This document shows positions 21,590 to 32,350 of a DNA stretch of 64,000 nt, piece by piece. A program made the translations under genes and the position numbers. The notes under the pieces were generated by a model that worked only from the letters and a program-made list of their open reading frames with translations, was not told the origin of the DNA and made no database searches. Positions within the stretch are counted from its first letter, which is position 1. Each line of letters starts with the position of its first letter. The DNA comes from Calliphora vicina (Eukaryota; Arthropoda; Insecta; Diptera; Calliphoridae). The DNA lies in assembly GCF_958450345.1 (NCBI RefSeq), contig NC_088780.1:37843667-37907666 (forward strand), in the 5' to 3' direction.

Positions 21590-22810
21590 TTATTGGGTAT
21601 ATGAATTACAAATGCGGGATTTACAAAAGATGGCGTATCATTTAAAAGCGGTTTTTGTTTTTAATAACTTATGTGTAATTTTGTTTATTTTTGTTTCGAA
21701 AATATCGAAGTTTGTACCAACAAAGCGTCATATGCGGGAAATTTTGCTTTATTTCTTTAATTTAAAAAAAAAATTGCCGCTGAAAAACACCGATTGCTCA
21801 CCAAAGCTTATGGTGAATGTGTCTATCGGTTTCAATTTGCGAGCAGTAGTTTGTGAGGTTAAGATGTGGTGGCGGAAGACAAATATCGCCCAGGCTATCC
21901 CAAATTGTTTGATGACCAAGAATTGGAGGCATTACTCCATGAAGATCTACAAGAGCTCGCAAAATCATTGGGAGCTACTCAAGCAGCAATTTTGAAATGT
22001 TTGCAAGCATCAGGATGCATCCAAAAGCTGAGAAATTGTGTACCATACGAATTGAAGTCGAGAGACCTCGAAAGACGATTTTGCATGTCCGAAATTATGC
22101 TTCAACGCCATAAAAGAAAATAATTTTTGGACCGAATTATTATTTGCCGAAGAGTGAGAGAGTATGTTAAACCCGGCCAACCAGCCGAATCGACACCAAA
22201 GTCAAATATCCATGTCGCTAAGGTAATCCTCTGTATTAGGTGGGAGGAAAATGGTTTTATATATTGTTACGATTTTACCTTTTTAAAACGGGGGTTTATT
22301 TCCTTTAAATAAACCGGATACTTTTGATTGCAAATAAAAGCAGTTAAATAGTTTAAAATTGTAACAACTCTTTCTTTATTCAAATGTACAACTACAACAC
22401 TATGTATTTTTAATACACACACGCACACTTAAATTACACGCACACTGCAAACCTCTGCCAATATTTAAACACACGCCATCTTTCGTGAACCTTCTACAAT
22501 GATCTTAACGGACAACTACTGTATTCGAATTCTAGCGCTTTCGAAGTTAAAGTTCGCAGCTTAAACACTCAGTGTTGCTATACTTTCAAACAATGCTAAC
22601 AACCGCATGCTATCATAATTGTTGATAAGTAGAAGCTTCTACTGAAGGAAATGTTTATAAATGCGAATTATGTTGCTGGCAACATAATTGCAAATTCATA
22701 ACAATATTATTAACTGCCGAAATCTGAGCCGACCATCAGAGGTACATGTACCGCAAGCAACAGAAAGTGATTCTGGTATATTTTATGGTGGATGTTAGAC
22801 AAATTCATAT
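21590..22810 (+). mobile_element. Mos1-type mariner carrying a solo LTR
   Basis: The 5' end lies near GGGTATATGAATTACAAATG. The transposase N-terminus starts near 21715 (FVPTKRHMREILLYFFNLKK) and continues ELAKSLGATQAAILK, LERRFCMSEIMLQRHKRK and YVKPGQPAESTPKSNIHVAK. The first catalytic aspartate region is damaged around 22120. At 22264 the frame is cut by the LTR and resumes for about 100 bases (LLKSEPTI-like). The 3' third is missing. Several frameshifts; inactive. Confidence 0.8.
22265..22703 (-). mobile_element. Solo LTR (Ty3/gypsy-like), copy 1
   Basis: The ends are TGTTACG and TAACA, flanked on both sides by ATAT (22261-22264 and 22704-22707), a 4-bp target duplication. On the minus strand it has AATAAAGAAAG as a likely poly(A) signal and a conserved segment AAAAGTATCCGGTTTATTTA shared with the copies at 34693, 49436 and 51979. 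It carries no internal genes, so it is a recombination footprint. Confidence 0.75.
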
Positions 22811-22845
22811 TACCCTCCCCAATATGGCGGTGTAGGGCATACAAA
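22811..22845 (-). mobile_element. DINE-like (family B) 5' end fragment
   Basis: The complement of the family 5' end (TTACCCTCCCCAATATGGCG, then GTGTAGGGCATA) abuts the truncated mariner. No body follows. Confidence 0.5.
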
Positions 22846-22985
22846 TTCTTAGTTATTTTCCCTGACTTTTAAATCTCATAAAACATGTCATGTTAGCAGG
22901 CATATTTTGAATATTTTCAAACTTGACTGAGTCCAATGTAATTAGCTTGAAACCAATATCGCTTTATAAGTCTAAATTCATTAAA

Positions 22986-23132
22986 ATGTCAAAATTTTTT
23001 TCCATCATCTTCTTAACATTTTTTGTGGTGGCCAAATATTTTATTTGTGGGGGGATAAATCCCAAAACCAAATATGTATTGAAGTGTGCTGAGAAAAAGA
23101 AAAGAAAAAAACATAATGTATACAATAGTTAA
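22986..23132 (+). CDS. Candidate short secreted basic peptide
   Basis: An ATG frame of 48 codons. It has a signal-peptide-like start (MSKFFSIIFLTFFVVAKYF), a short middle with two cysteines, and a lysine-rich tail (CAEKKKRKKHNVYNS). An upstream in-frame start at 22923 exists, but the inner ATG fits a signal peptide better. TATAAG occurs 20-odd bases upstream, which is common in this A/T-rich DNA. No family recognised; chance origin is quite possible. Confidence 0.2.
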   Translation: MSKFFSIIFLTFFVVAKYFICGGINPKTKYVLKCAEKKKRKKHNVYNS

Positions 23133-23467
23133 TTTTTTCCACATGATTGAACTAAATTTCTATTTAATGTTTTTTTGTTGTGGGTCTTATTCTATTGGCC
23201 ATTTCAGTGCCATTGTGTAATTTAGAAATTTGGGTATAAATAACAAAATAATTGTAGGAATAACAATATTGTGGCAGATTTTGTTCTTCTGATGAAAAAA
23301 GAAGGAAATATTTAGAAAGAAATTCGATTTTCACTGTTGCCTAGTATAAACGATTAGTAAGCGTGAAGATTTTGTGAATGAAAATGTTGCCATTGCCTTG
23401 GATATGGACCTATCTTTACGATATAAATTACACAGGGCAACAAAATGGAAAAATTGTTATAGGCTTT

Positions 23468-23902
23468 TTTTATACCCTACACCACCATAGTGGGGAGGGT
23501 ATAAATGTTTAATTTATATATGTATCTCCACAAATTCCGCTCCAAATAAGTTTTATATACACAAAATTCATGTCACCAAATTTTGTTACGATCGGTCCAT
23601 AATTAGTCATAGCTCCCATATAGACCCGCTTCCGAAAATCACTTTAACGTGCATAAATCGCTTAAAAATGTTGGTAAACACACAAAATTCAACACAGTTA
23701 ACTTTAATATAGACATAAATCACACGACCTAATTTCATGGTGATCGTTCCATAATTGGTCATAGCCCCCATATAACCCCACTTCCGAAAATCACTCAAAA
23801 ATATAAATTATTGAAATTTTAAAAGAAAAATTTTTTTTGCTCTTTTACTTAGTGTAGGGTATTATATGGTCGGGCTTGACCGACCATACTTTCTTACTTG
23901 TT
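23468..23902 (+). mobile_element. DINE-1/Helentron-like element (family B), copy 1
   Basis: The 5' end is TTTATACCCTACACCACCAT with inverted GGGGAGGGTAT. The body has AGTCATAGCTCCCATATAGA twice, and the 3' end is the hairpin GGTCGGGCTTGACCGACC then ATACTTTCTTACTTG. The layout matches family A with a different hairpin. The (GTCC)n section is missing from this copy. Confidence 0.75.
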
Positions 23903-23958
23903 TAGTAGTACAAATATGGTACAAATTTAAAGTTTTATGGAGAAATTTTCTTTAAATT

Positions 23959-24650
23959 TGTATACCCTACACCACCATATTTGTAACGCCCAAAAATATT
24001 AGTCTAACACCCACCTTAAAGTATGCCGATCGACTTAGAATCACTTTCTGAGTCGATTAAACGATGTCCGTCCGTCCGTCTGGTTGGCTGGCTGTCCATG
24101 TAAACCTTGTGCGCAGAGTACATGTCACAATTTTGAAGATATTTCGATAAAATTTGGTACATATAATTTTTTTGGCCCAAGAACCATGCGTATTCAAACT
24201 GGTTGAAATCTGTCAATTATTTCACCTATCTCCCATACAAATGTACTCTCGAAATTGGTCTTTATCGGTCATAAATGTTTAATTTATTTATATATGTATC
24301 TACACAAATTTCGCTCCAAATTAGTTTTATATATACAAAATTCATGTCACCAAATTTTGTTATGATCGGTCCATAATTAGTCATAGCTCCCATATAGACC
24401 CGCTTCCGAAAATCACTTTAACGTGCATAAATCTCTTAAAAATTTCGGTATATACACCAAATTCAACATAAATAACTTTCATACAGACATAAATCACACG
24501 ACCTAATTTCATGGTGATCGGTCCATAATTGGTCATAGCTCCCATATAAGGCCCATTTCGAAAATCACTCACGAATATAAATGATTGATATTTTAAAAGA
24601 AAAATCTTTTTGCTCATTTACTTGGTGTAGGGTATTATATAGTCGCGTGT
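23959..24650 (+). mobile_element. DINE-1/Helentron-like element (family B), copy 2
   Basis: Starts TATACCCTACACCACCATAT 57 bases after copy 1 ends and in the same direction. It contains GATGTCCGTCCGTCCGTCTG followed by GGTTGGCTGGCTG and a full body. The 3' hairpin is lost: GTCGCGTGTACT replaces the GGTCGGGCTT stem. Confidence 0.7.
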
Positions 24651-24679
24651 ACTTTGAGATTTTTGTTACTTAATGTAAA

Positions 24680-25450
24680 TTTACAAACATAAAATTTTCT
24701 GAAAATAAGCGAATTCACTTAATTGTTAATATAAAAAAATAAAATTTTGTGAAAATGGGCGAATTCACTTAATTGTGAATAAATTCGAAAAGAATCAATC
24801 GATCTTTATCTTAGATATCTCATTTTATTGCTATTATATGCGACTTTGCGGCAAAGTAATAAACCTGAACAAGTTCTGCCGTTTTCGATTTTTCATGATT
24901 TTTTTAAAACAAAAAAATTGTATATTTTCACATAAAAAATATATTTTTTGCATCAATTTTTTATTATAACTCCGAAACTACTGGGCCGATTAAAAAGCAA
25001 TATACATATGAAAATTTCTACATAGCATGAGGAAAATGTTTTCAAAATTCAATCAATCGAAAGAAGAACATTAACTACTTAATTTTATGTATATCTAACA
25101 AAAAAGTAAAATTTTGTGAAAATGGGCGAATTCACTTATTTGTTAATAAATTCGAAAAGAATCAATCGATTTTTATCTTAGATACCTCATTTTATTGCTA
25201 TTATATGCGGCTTTGCGGCAAAGTAATAAACCTGAATAGTTTCTGCCGTTTTCGATTTTTCATGATTTTTTTAAAACAAAAAAATTTGATATTTTCACGT
25301 AAAAAATATATTTTTTGCTTCAATTTGTTATTATAATTCCGAAACTACTGAACCGATTAAAACGCAATATATAAACAGATTAAAGGTTATGTAAATTTTA
25401 ACTTTTCTGAGTTTACATCAATAATATCGGACTAACTCTTTTTATGTTAT
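24680..25450. repeat. Tandem repeat family, second locus
   Basis: Same about-370-base unit as 9158-10190: a partial unit, a full unit from about 24735, and a truncated unit from about 25106. It ends with the same 3' flank (AAAGGTTATGTAAATTT, then TCGGACTAA) as the first locus. Sharing of unit and flank means the array moved or was copied as a whole. Confidence 0.65.
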
Positions 25451-25454
25451 CATA

Positions 25455-26045
25455 AATTATGTGGAGAAACATCTAAAAAAAATCTCAATTTTAGAAAAAA
25501 AAAATTTTTAAAAAAACTATCAATAGAATTAAAAAATTTTACCATTTTTTTACTGGTAACCATGATGCATAAAATCTATATAGTGGTTAGTGAAACCATT
25601 TTTTGCTGTTGACCTGTGTTAGTTTCAAAAGATTCACTCAGAAATATTTTCTGGCATATCGATTATTATGGTGTTTAGTGTATAAAAATATGGAAAAGAA
25701 AATTGTTTCCCAAAAAAAAAACCGAAGTCTGTTGATGTGTAAGAAAAGAAATACTTAAAGAAAAATAAACTTGAAGCCCATTATAGGAATATTGAGGGAA
25801 ATACTTACACATTCATACACATCTGTGCTGTAATGTATGTATTAAGGAAATGATTTGTCAGTTTTTCCTTTTTTTGTTTTAGGCATAAAAAAGTCATAAA
25901 TTTATTAGACACAAGAAAACAAACAAAAAAAAACACACAGAGATGACTTTTCTTAATGTCTAAATACAAGCAAAGGAATTTTCCCAGAAATGACAAACGT
26001 TAAATTTGTTTTTAATTTGAAAAAACGTAGCAATGGAAAGTTTTT
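25455..26045. other. AT-rich non-coding, nothing recognised
   Basis: No coding frame or element ends. Confidence 0.35.
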
Positions 26046-26206
26046 TTTATACCCTACACCACCATAGTGGGGAGGGTATTATGCGTTTGTGCAGATGTTT
26101 GTAACGCCCAAAAATATTAGTCTAACACCCACCTTAAAGTATACCGATCGACTTAGAATCACTTCCTGAGTCGATTAAGCGATGTCCGTCCGTCCGTCCG
26201 TCTGGT

Positions 26207-26256
<50 letters not shown>

Positions 26257-26811
26257 TCCATGTAAACCTTGTGCTCAGAGTACAGGTCGCAATTTTGAAG
26301 ATATTTCAATCAAATTTGGTACATATTATTTTTTCGGCTCAAGGACCAAGCCTATTGAAACTGGCTGAAATCGGTCCATTATTTCACCTAGCCCCCATAC
26401 AATTGTCCTCCCGAAATTGGACTTATCGGTCATAAATGTTTAATTTATATATGTATCTCCACAAATTCCGCTCCAAATAAGTCTTATATACACAAAATTC
26501 ATGTCACCAAATTTTGTTACGATCGGTCCATAATTAGTCATAGCTCCCATATAGACCCCCTTCCGAAAATCACTTTAACGTGCATAAATCGCTTAATCAA
26601 CATAGTTAACTTTAATATACACATAAATCACACGACCTAATTTCATGGTAATCGGTCCATAATTGGTCATAGCCCCCATATAAGGCCCACTTCCGAAAAT
26701 CACTCAAAAATATAAATTATTGAAATTTTAAAAGACAATTTTTTTTTGCTCTTTTACTTAGTGTAGGGTATTATATGGTCGGGCTTGACCGACCATACTT
26801 TCTTACTTGTT
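26046..26811 (+). mobile_element. DINE-1/Helentron-like element (family B), copy 3
   Basis: The fullest family B copy. It has the 5' TATACCCTACACCACCATAG with its inverted partner, TTTGTAACGCCCAAAAATAT, a GTCCGTCCGTCC tract at about 26186, and a long GGCT array (26203-26255). The body and complete 3' hairpin GGTCGGGCTTGACCGACC with TTCTTACTTGTTT follow. Confidence 0.8.
26199..26255. repeat. (GGCT)n microsatellite inside the DINE-like element
   Basis: More than ten GGCT units in a row, against two or three at the equivalent place in copy 2 (about 24083). It sits immediately after the GTCC tract, the known microsatellite position of DINE-1 elements. Confidence 0.85.
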
Positions 26812-26964
26812 TCATTTTTAAATTGTTTTTTAGCATGAGTGTAAAGTATAAATAAGTAATGAGTTTTTGTCAATATAATAAAGAGTTTGTTCAACTTTGA
26901 AAATGTATGGGAAAGGAAGGAAAAGTTAGTTGAGGAAAATTTTATAGAAAATGATTAAGAGCAA

Positions 26965-27220
26965 TATATCGTCATCTAAAATGCAAAAGGGCCAATCAAC
27001 ATTTTTAAAATTTTACAAGAGAGACAAGAAACATAATAAAATTTAAAGTGTTGTGGTTACAAATGTGATTTGCTTTCTATAATAAAGTCGTTGATTTTAA
27101 AAATAGAAGACTAAAAATTTGTGAAGACGTGTGCCTTGATGCGCTGTTCCAATATCCATTAAAAACTCAATTTTGAATTTTTTGGTTGTTACGCTCTTTT
27201 GCATTTTAGGTGACGGTATT
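26965..27220. mobile_element. MITE, TATCGTCACC family, copy 1
   Basis: The left end ATCGTCATCTAAAATGCAAA and right end (complement ACCGTCACCTAAAATGCAAA) pair over about 35 bases. A second member, with GGACGTAACTACA in place of the GCGTAACAACC segment, lies at 52246-52429. No frame. Confidence 0.65.
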
Positions 27221-27223
27221 TAA

Positions 27224-28645
27224 GTTTAATACAGCCTTTCAGTTTTAAATAAAATTGTAAAACGATGTATAAGCCACAAAATACACACAACAAATTGAAT
27301 GTAAAACATTTTTTAAAACATAAATTCTAAGAATCTCTATACGAAATTTGTATTGAAATTGTAACTGCTAACTTATAATAAAATATACATATGTCCTTGC
27401 ATTTTAATTGAACAATTAATACAATTAAACAAATATCTTTGATTTTACAGTTTGAATAATTTTCAAATTTTTCTATACAAATCAAAATCATCTTAAAACA
27501 TCTGAAAGTGTTTTCGCTTTGACAAACAACAAAATAGAATAAATTATTGTATTTAAATTATTCTTATTCTACATAACCAATAAGAAATCGTTTAGCTACT
27601 TTAAAATACACACAGAAAACAAAAACATTTGTTAACATTAAGGTTTGACATTGTAATGAAAATCATACAAATTTCATGCATACACTTCAAACTTCACAGC
27701 AGTGCTGCATTGACTACAAAAGAATTCAATGTATTTCTTTGAGACAGTAATTTTCCCTAAAACCTAATTACTTGGTTGACACTAATTTATATAGTTTTGG
27801 AACATGTACTTCTTCTTATTGGTTACCTTATGCATTCCAGGTAATCTAGCATAGAGTCAATTATCACTTTAATGTCTCAAAGTAATCTAGGTTAGAAAGT
27901 CATTATTTTAACCACTAGAATTAATCTATTAAAGAATCAATTGTCATTATTTTAGCCACCAAAAGTAATCTATTGGAGAGTCAATTGTCACTAAGTGTCC
28001 TTTTGTAGTTTAATTTGATTGATTTCCACTTCGAACACTAGTCATATAGCAAATTCTGTAATCACTGGTGGCCTCAAATGATGGGAAAATAACTAGTCTG
28101 GAACACTGCAAGGTTAGTTGTTGCTGGTATAGCGTGTTTGTGTTTTAGCCTTTAAAATTCAACCCAACATCTAAACAGAGACCAAAGATAAAACAAATTT
28201 AATTAAAAGCATTCAAATCCTTTACTCTTTTGCTCATAGATGAGAATATACACACAAAAAAAACACTCTCCTTTAGTCGTTTGTTTATTTATTCATTCGT
28301 TAACAAAACGATGTCTAAACTATGCATGAAAACAAATAAAGAATGTACAAGTGTATACTCCCACAAATGTATGTATAAATATGTGTGATACATATGTAGA
28401 TAAAGAGTAAGAGAAATCCTCTCAGTTTTATTAGCAACATTGTATCTCTTTTAGACTTTAGTCTTAACTTTTCACTTTAGCAAAAAGTAACTTTACTTAG
28501 CAGATATTATTTTGGCACACAGGCAATTATCACTTACATCGTTGGGTAACTGGACACTTTACTTTCTCATAGTGGCCAGTTTGTCATTAAACAAATTCAC
28601 TCACTACTAATAATATATCGTCAGATCCCTGTACTATATATTACG
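27224..28645. other. Non-coding with a dispersed AGTCAATTGTCACT repeat
   Basis: Mostly unrecognised. Between 27776 and 28000 a motif resembling GTAATCTA...GAGTCAATTGTCACT recurs three or four times. The same motif, inverted, recurs at 40290-40760, so it is a dispersed repeat of unknown type. Confidence 0.4.
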
Positions 28646-29140
28646 TTAGGTTAGGTTGAGTAGAGGGACCGATAAATAACCAATTTGAATTCCTAAGATA
28701 TCCCGAGTTTAGCATAGAGTCCATATGATAGTGTTCGCGTATAATTCGACTAAAGGCCGGACATTGGCACTGGCAATGTGCTAGTGTTTCGTAGTCCTCT
28801 TCACATGCTCTACAGATCGTATCGTTTGATATTCAACTGTTTAACTCAGAATAGTATAAGGCAAATCAAAGATAGTAAGAAAGAAGAAAAAATAATCAAG
28901 AATCTATGACCGATTTGAGTCATTCCGATAGACCACTCAAGTCTAATCATAAACAGATCCGAAAAATATATAAATATGAGTTATTGTTTCCTACTGCTCC
29001 TTATTATGACAGTTTCTACAGAAATCGTTGTAAGAAAATCTGAGGCGTCTGTAATTTTAATAGTCCATGAGCGTTTGACCATATATCCTGAGCCAAGCAT
29101 ACACGTCAAATGAGAGATTTGGGATACCACTGAACTGAAC
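28646..29140 (-). pseudogene. LINE ORF2 C-terminal relic(s)
   Basis: Two zinc-knuckle-like ends of non-LTR retrotransposon ORF2 lie in series on the minus strand. The first (about 29050) reads FCRNCHNKEQ, a stop, then ETITH. The second (about 28825-28646) reads CRACEEDYETLAHCQCQCPA followed by FSRIIRE and ends in a stop. This CxxC...ET..H...C.CP motif follows the RT and RNase H domains in I/Jockey-type LINEs. Stops separate the two, so they are either two insertions or a duplicated 3' end. Confidence 0.7.
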
Positions 29141-29499
29141 AATATAAGGTAATTGCCCTCAATATCCACGTGTCATATTTGTGATATTGTTTAATATCTT
29201 GACATATAATTTAGAGACACTCAGCTTAATATTTGATACCTCAGCCTGAAGAATACGTCATGACGCATTCACCATTCATTATTGAGTCTAAAAGGAAATT
29301 TAATTTCAAAATTTTCAATAAAAATGCTACCATTTTGTAACCATTTGAATATCCTTCTAAAATAAAAGATCCAAATCCTCTCATGATGGACAAGTTCTCA
29401 ATATTGTCAGAAGTTATAATTAGAATCATCAGTACTATAGCATGTGCTCGAATATTGATTCCAAATGCCAATTGAAATGGAAGTTGCCTTTATTTTAAA

Positions 29500-30130
29500 G
29501 ATTATCCAAAAGATCAACCGGCAAACAGCTCAACAGGGTAATTAGTGGCAGTTATCAAGCTCATTTCGAGAGGTTGAATTTCACCTATGGCATGGGTTAT
29601 GTTTGCCTTGAGAGCCGCTGTTACTTATTCGCATAGAACTGAGCCTTAGGAAAACCCCACAAAAAAGTCTAACGAGGTCAAATCGCACGATCTCCAGTTC
29701 TCACCACGTCCACGTGAGTCGAGCATGCCCTTAAATCGTTCTTGCAAACATTCCAATGTGGTAAGAGATGTGTGGCACGTAGTGTCGTCCTATTTAAACC
29801 ACATGTCGTTGCCAAAAGATGTCGTTCTCAAAGAAATATGGACCGATATTGTCGGCAGACCAAAATCCACCCCAAACAGTGAATTTTTCGTGATGCATTG
29901 AACGCTTTAGGATCTCATGTGTATTATATCTTCACAAATTCATCAATTTGGTTTGTTGACGTACCCATTCATCCAGAAATTGAACGTTTCCAGAACAGAT
30001 AAAACAATTTTATCATTTGAACGTATTATTGAACGCTATATCCGTCCATTGTGATTTGGCAAAAAATTGAATGACTGCCCATTCGACAGTTGTAACTTCA
30101 ACAATATGACCGCTATCAACTGTCAAAGTT
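29500..30130 (-). pseudogene. Tc1/mariner-superfamily transposase relic
   Basis: Minus-strand fragments in order are HEVLKRxMHHEKFTVWGGFW, then SADNIGPYFFEND. They continue as MWFKxDDTTCHTSLTTLECL, then LQERFKG and SCDLTSLDFFVG. This is the layout of a common insect transposase family with a QDGATCHT catalytic block and an SCDLTPLDFF block. Stops occur within the second catalytic block, and no ends were found. Confidence 0.7.
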
Positions 30131-30724
30131 TAGAAGTCTCTATTATAAAACCCTTTAATTACTTGAGATTCTCAAGTTGAGAATGACACCCAAAAAGGAC
30201 TCCTCGCAGAACGTATTTTTTATATATAAATTTTAGTACGCTGAACATAAAAATGGCGGAAATGTTTAAATCTTGCAGTCATAAAATCTGCTGGCATAGA
30301 TAAATACACATGTTAAAAACTTAAGTGGTGAGAATTTATTAGTAAAAAAAACTATGTGAAAACAAAAACAACACTCGTACATTTTAATATTTTGAGTAAT
30401 TTTTTTAGTTTGCACTGTTTTTTAGTTTCCGCTTTCACTTGACTGCTGGCATTAAACTGAAAAATGAGAATTTCCTTATACAATCCTACAAACATCCTTA
30501 AATATTCATGTAACAAATGATACTCAACGAAGAACCTAACTTCAGTAGATTTTAAAAACTTTCAGTTAAATTTCAAGTGGTTTTAGCTAAAACTTATAAA
30601 GGAAAATATCTTAAAAACTGACCGTACAATTTCAAAATTTCTCCCATATTTGTGATCAGCATGCCAAAACTATATAAAAAATATGTTTTTTACAAGTAGC
30701 CCTTCTCAAACATTTTATTTTCTA

Positions 30725-30836
30725 TTGTAGTGAAATTCAATAAATTAAAATGTAATTTACATTTTTCTATTTTTCCTTTTTTATATTAAAACTTTTCGGT
30801 TTTTTTCCCATTTTCTCCCCCAATGATCCACGCCTG
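30725..30836. mobile_element. Degraded hAT-type MITE
   Basis: Inverted relative of 4564-4715. It shares AAAACTTTTCGGTTTT, TTTTTCCTTTTTTATAT and the end TGATCCACGCCTG. The opposite end is not recognisable. Confidence 0.5.
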
Positions 30837-30958
30837 ACTGTGGTTATCCCACACCAAACAAATTAATATAGTTCGGGTACTGTAACCAGAACTGCTGGGA
30901 AGTTACATATATAGATTTTAAAACAAATTTACATTTACTCTGACAAATATGTTTATTA

Positions 30959-32348
30959 GGGTGGCCCTTAATAAACGAAAGTTGGATTTTGGCCATTCTC
31001 ACCCCCCAGTTTGGTGAACATTAGTAAAAAAATCATCCTGAAAAAATGTTAGGTAAATCGGTTGGGGTTGGGCAAGCCCTCTGAAGTTTTGAGATGCATT
31101 TACAAGGGGAAAAAAATGGATTTTTTTCAGTTTTTGTAAAAATTTTACCACTAAACAATTACTTTTTCAATTTAATTTAAAAAAATCGAAATGTGTACGC
31201 AATTGTCGTTTCAATGTATCTCAGGCAACTAGAACAATAAATGTAGGAACAAAATTAACATATTTTGATAAATATTAAAATAAAAGCTCATTTTTACTTA
31301 AAAATATAGAAAATTTTGACATTTGACCTTCACGATTTAAGGTTTAACGTTTTCCAATTTTAGTAAAACTTTCTCAGTGTATTTAGAATTATCCGGACAA
31401 TAATATCCTGAATAGGTTTTAATTAAAATTCATAACAGTAAGAAAATAGAGCTCATTCGCCAAAAAATTACCAAATAATAGGTTTTTCTCGAAAATTTCA
31501 AAATTTAAATAGCAGGTACGGAATAACTATAAGAGCTATTTTCATAATTTTTTCACATTTTTATTCCCTATTATATTCTCAATAAATCCCAATGAGATCA
31601 TCAAACAATTCTGAAATTTTTTTAACAAAATTTTTAAAAATTTTAAAATGGATTTTTGAAACTGCTGTTAAAAAAATTTTATTTTTTTTGGTCATACCTG
31701 CAATAGGTTAACGGTATCCTACGAAGACAAAAACTCATATACAAGTAAATATGGATATATTTTAAGTAAAAATTAGATTTCATTTGAATATTTATCAAAA
31801 TATGTTAATTTCGTTCCTACACAGAGAAAACAGATTCATTGTAGCAACCGAATTTGTTGTCAATAGAATGATACTGTCTTGGTGACCGAATTTTACAGTT
31901 GTGACTACAAAATTATATAAGTGATAACCAAAGTTTGGTTGCTTAAACCGAAATTCTTCCATAACATCTGATTTTCTTTAGCTACAATCGAAAAAATTCT
32001 ATGTTTGCAACCGAATCATTCGATTGGCTACAAATTCGGTTGCCACTAGAATCTGTTTTCTCTGTGTATATTTTTTGTTCTAGTTGCCTGCGAATTTTTA
32101 ATAACTTTAAAATTTTTTGACCAATTTCTGTTTTTTATGTCCCATTCTTTTAAATTAAATTGCAAAAGTAATTTTTTAATTTCAAAATTTTTACAAAAAC
32201 TGAAAAAATGCATTTTTTCCCCTTTTAAATGCATCTCAAAACTTCAGAGGGCTTGCGGCACGTCTTAACTATTGTTCTTTTACTAATGTTCACCAAACTG
32301 GGGGAGCGTGAATGGTCAAAATACAACTTTCGTTTATTAAGGGCCAAC
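30959..32348. mobile_element. Long-arm foldback element, TA target, with nested MITE
   Basis: Arms of about 350 bases (30959 to about 31315, and about 31755-32348 once the nested MITE is removed) pair. The left starts GGGTGGCCCTTAATAAACG; the right ends CGTTTATTAAGGGCCAAC. TA flanks both ends (30957-30958 and 32349-32350). The GGGTGNCCC start and TA target resemble the foldback at 1155-2632, but the arms are otherwise different. No transposase. Confidence 0.75.
31820..32066. mobile_element. CACAGAGAAAACAG MITE, copy 1
   Basis: A 247-base MITE with ends CACAGAGAAAACAGATTC and its complement, flanked by TA on both sides. It is inserted in the right arm of the foldback: removing it restores the match to the left arm near AACAATAAATGTAGGAAC. 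The interior has repeated AACCGAAT blocks. Copy 2 is at 52853-53069. Confidence 0.85.
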
Positions 32349-32350
32349 TA

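Noticed and set aside
26199..26255. CRISPR-like array
   Set aside because: It is a simple 4-base microsatellite; there are no spacers and the DNA is clearly animal.
27838..27846. Recursive splice site CCAG|GTAATC
   Set aside because: Poor pyrimidine tract, weak donor, and it lies within a dispersed repeat.
29241..29471. 76-codon minus-strand frame next to the LINE relics
   Set aside because: It reads somewhat protein-like, but I could match it neither to LINE RNase H nor to any host family.
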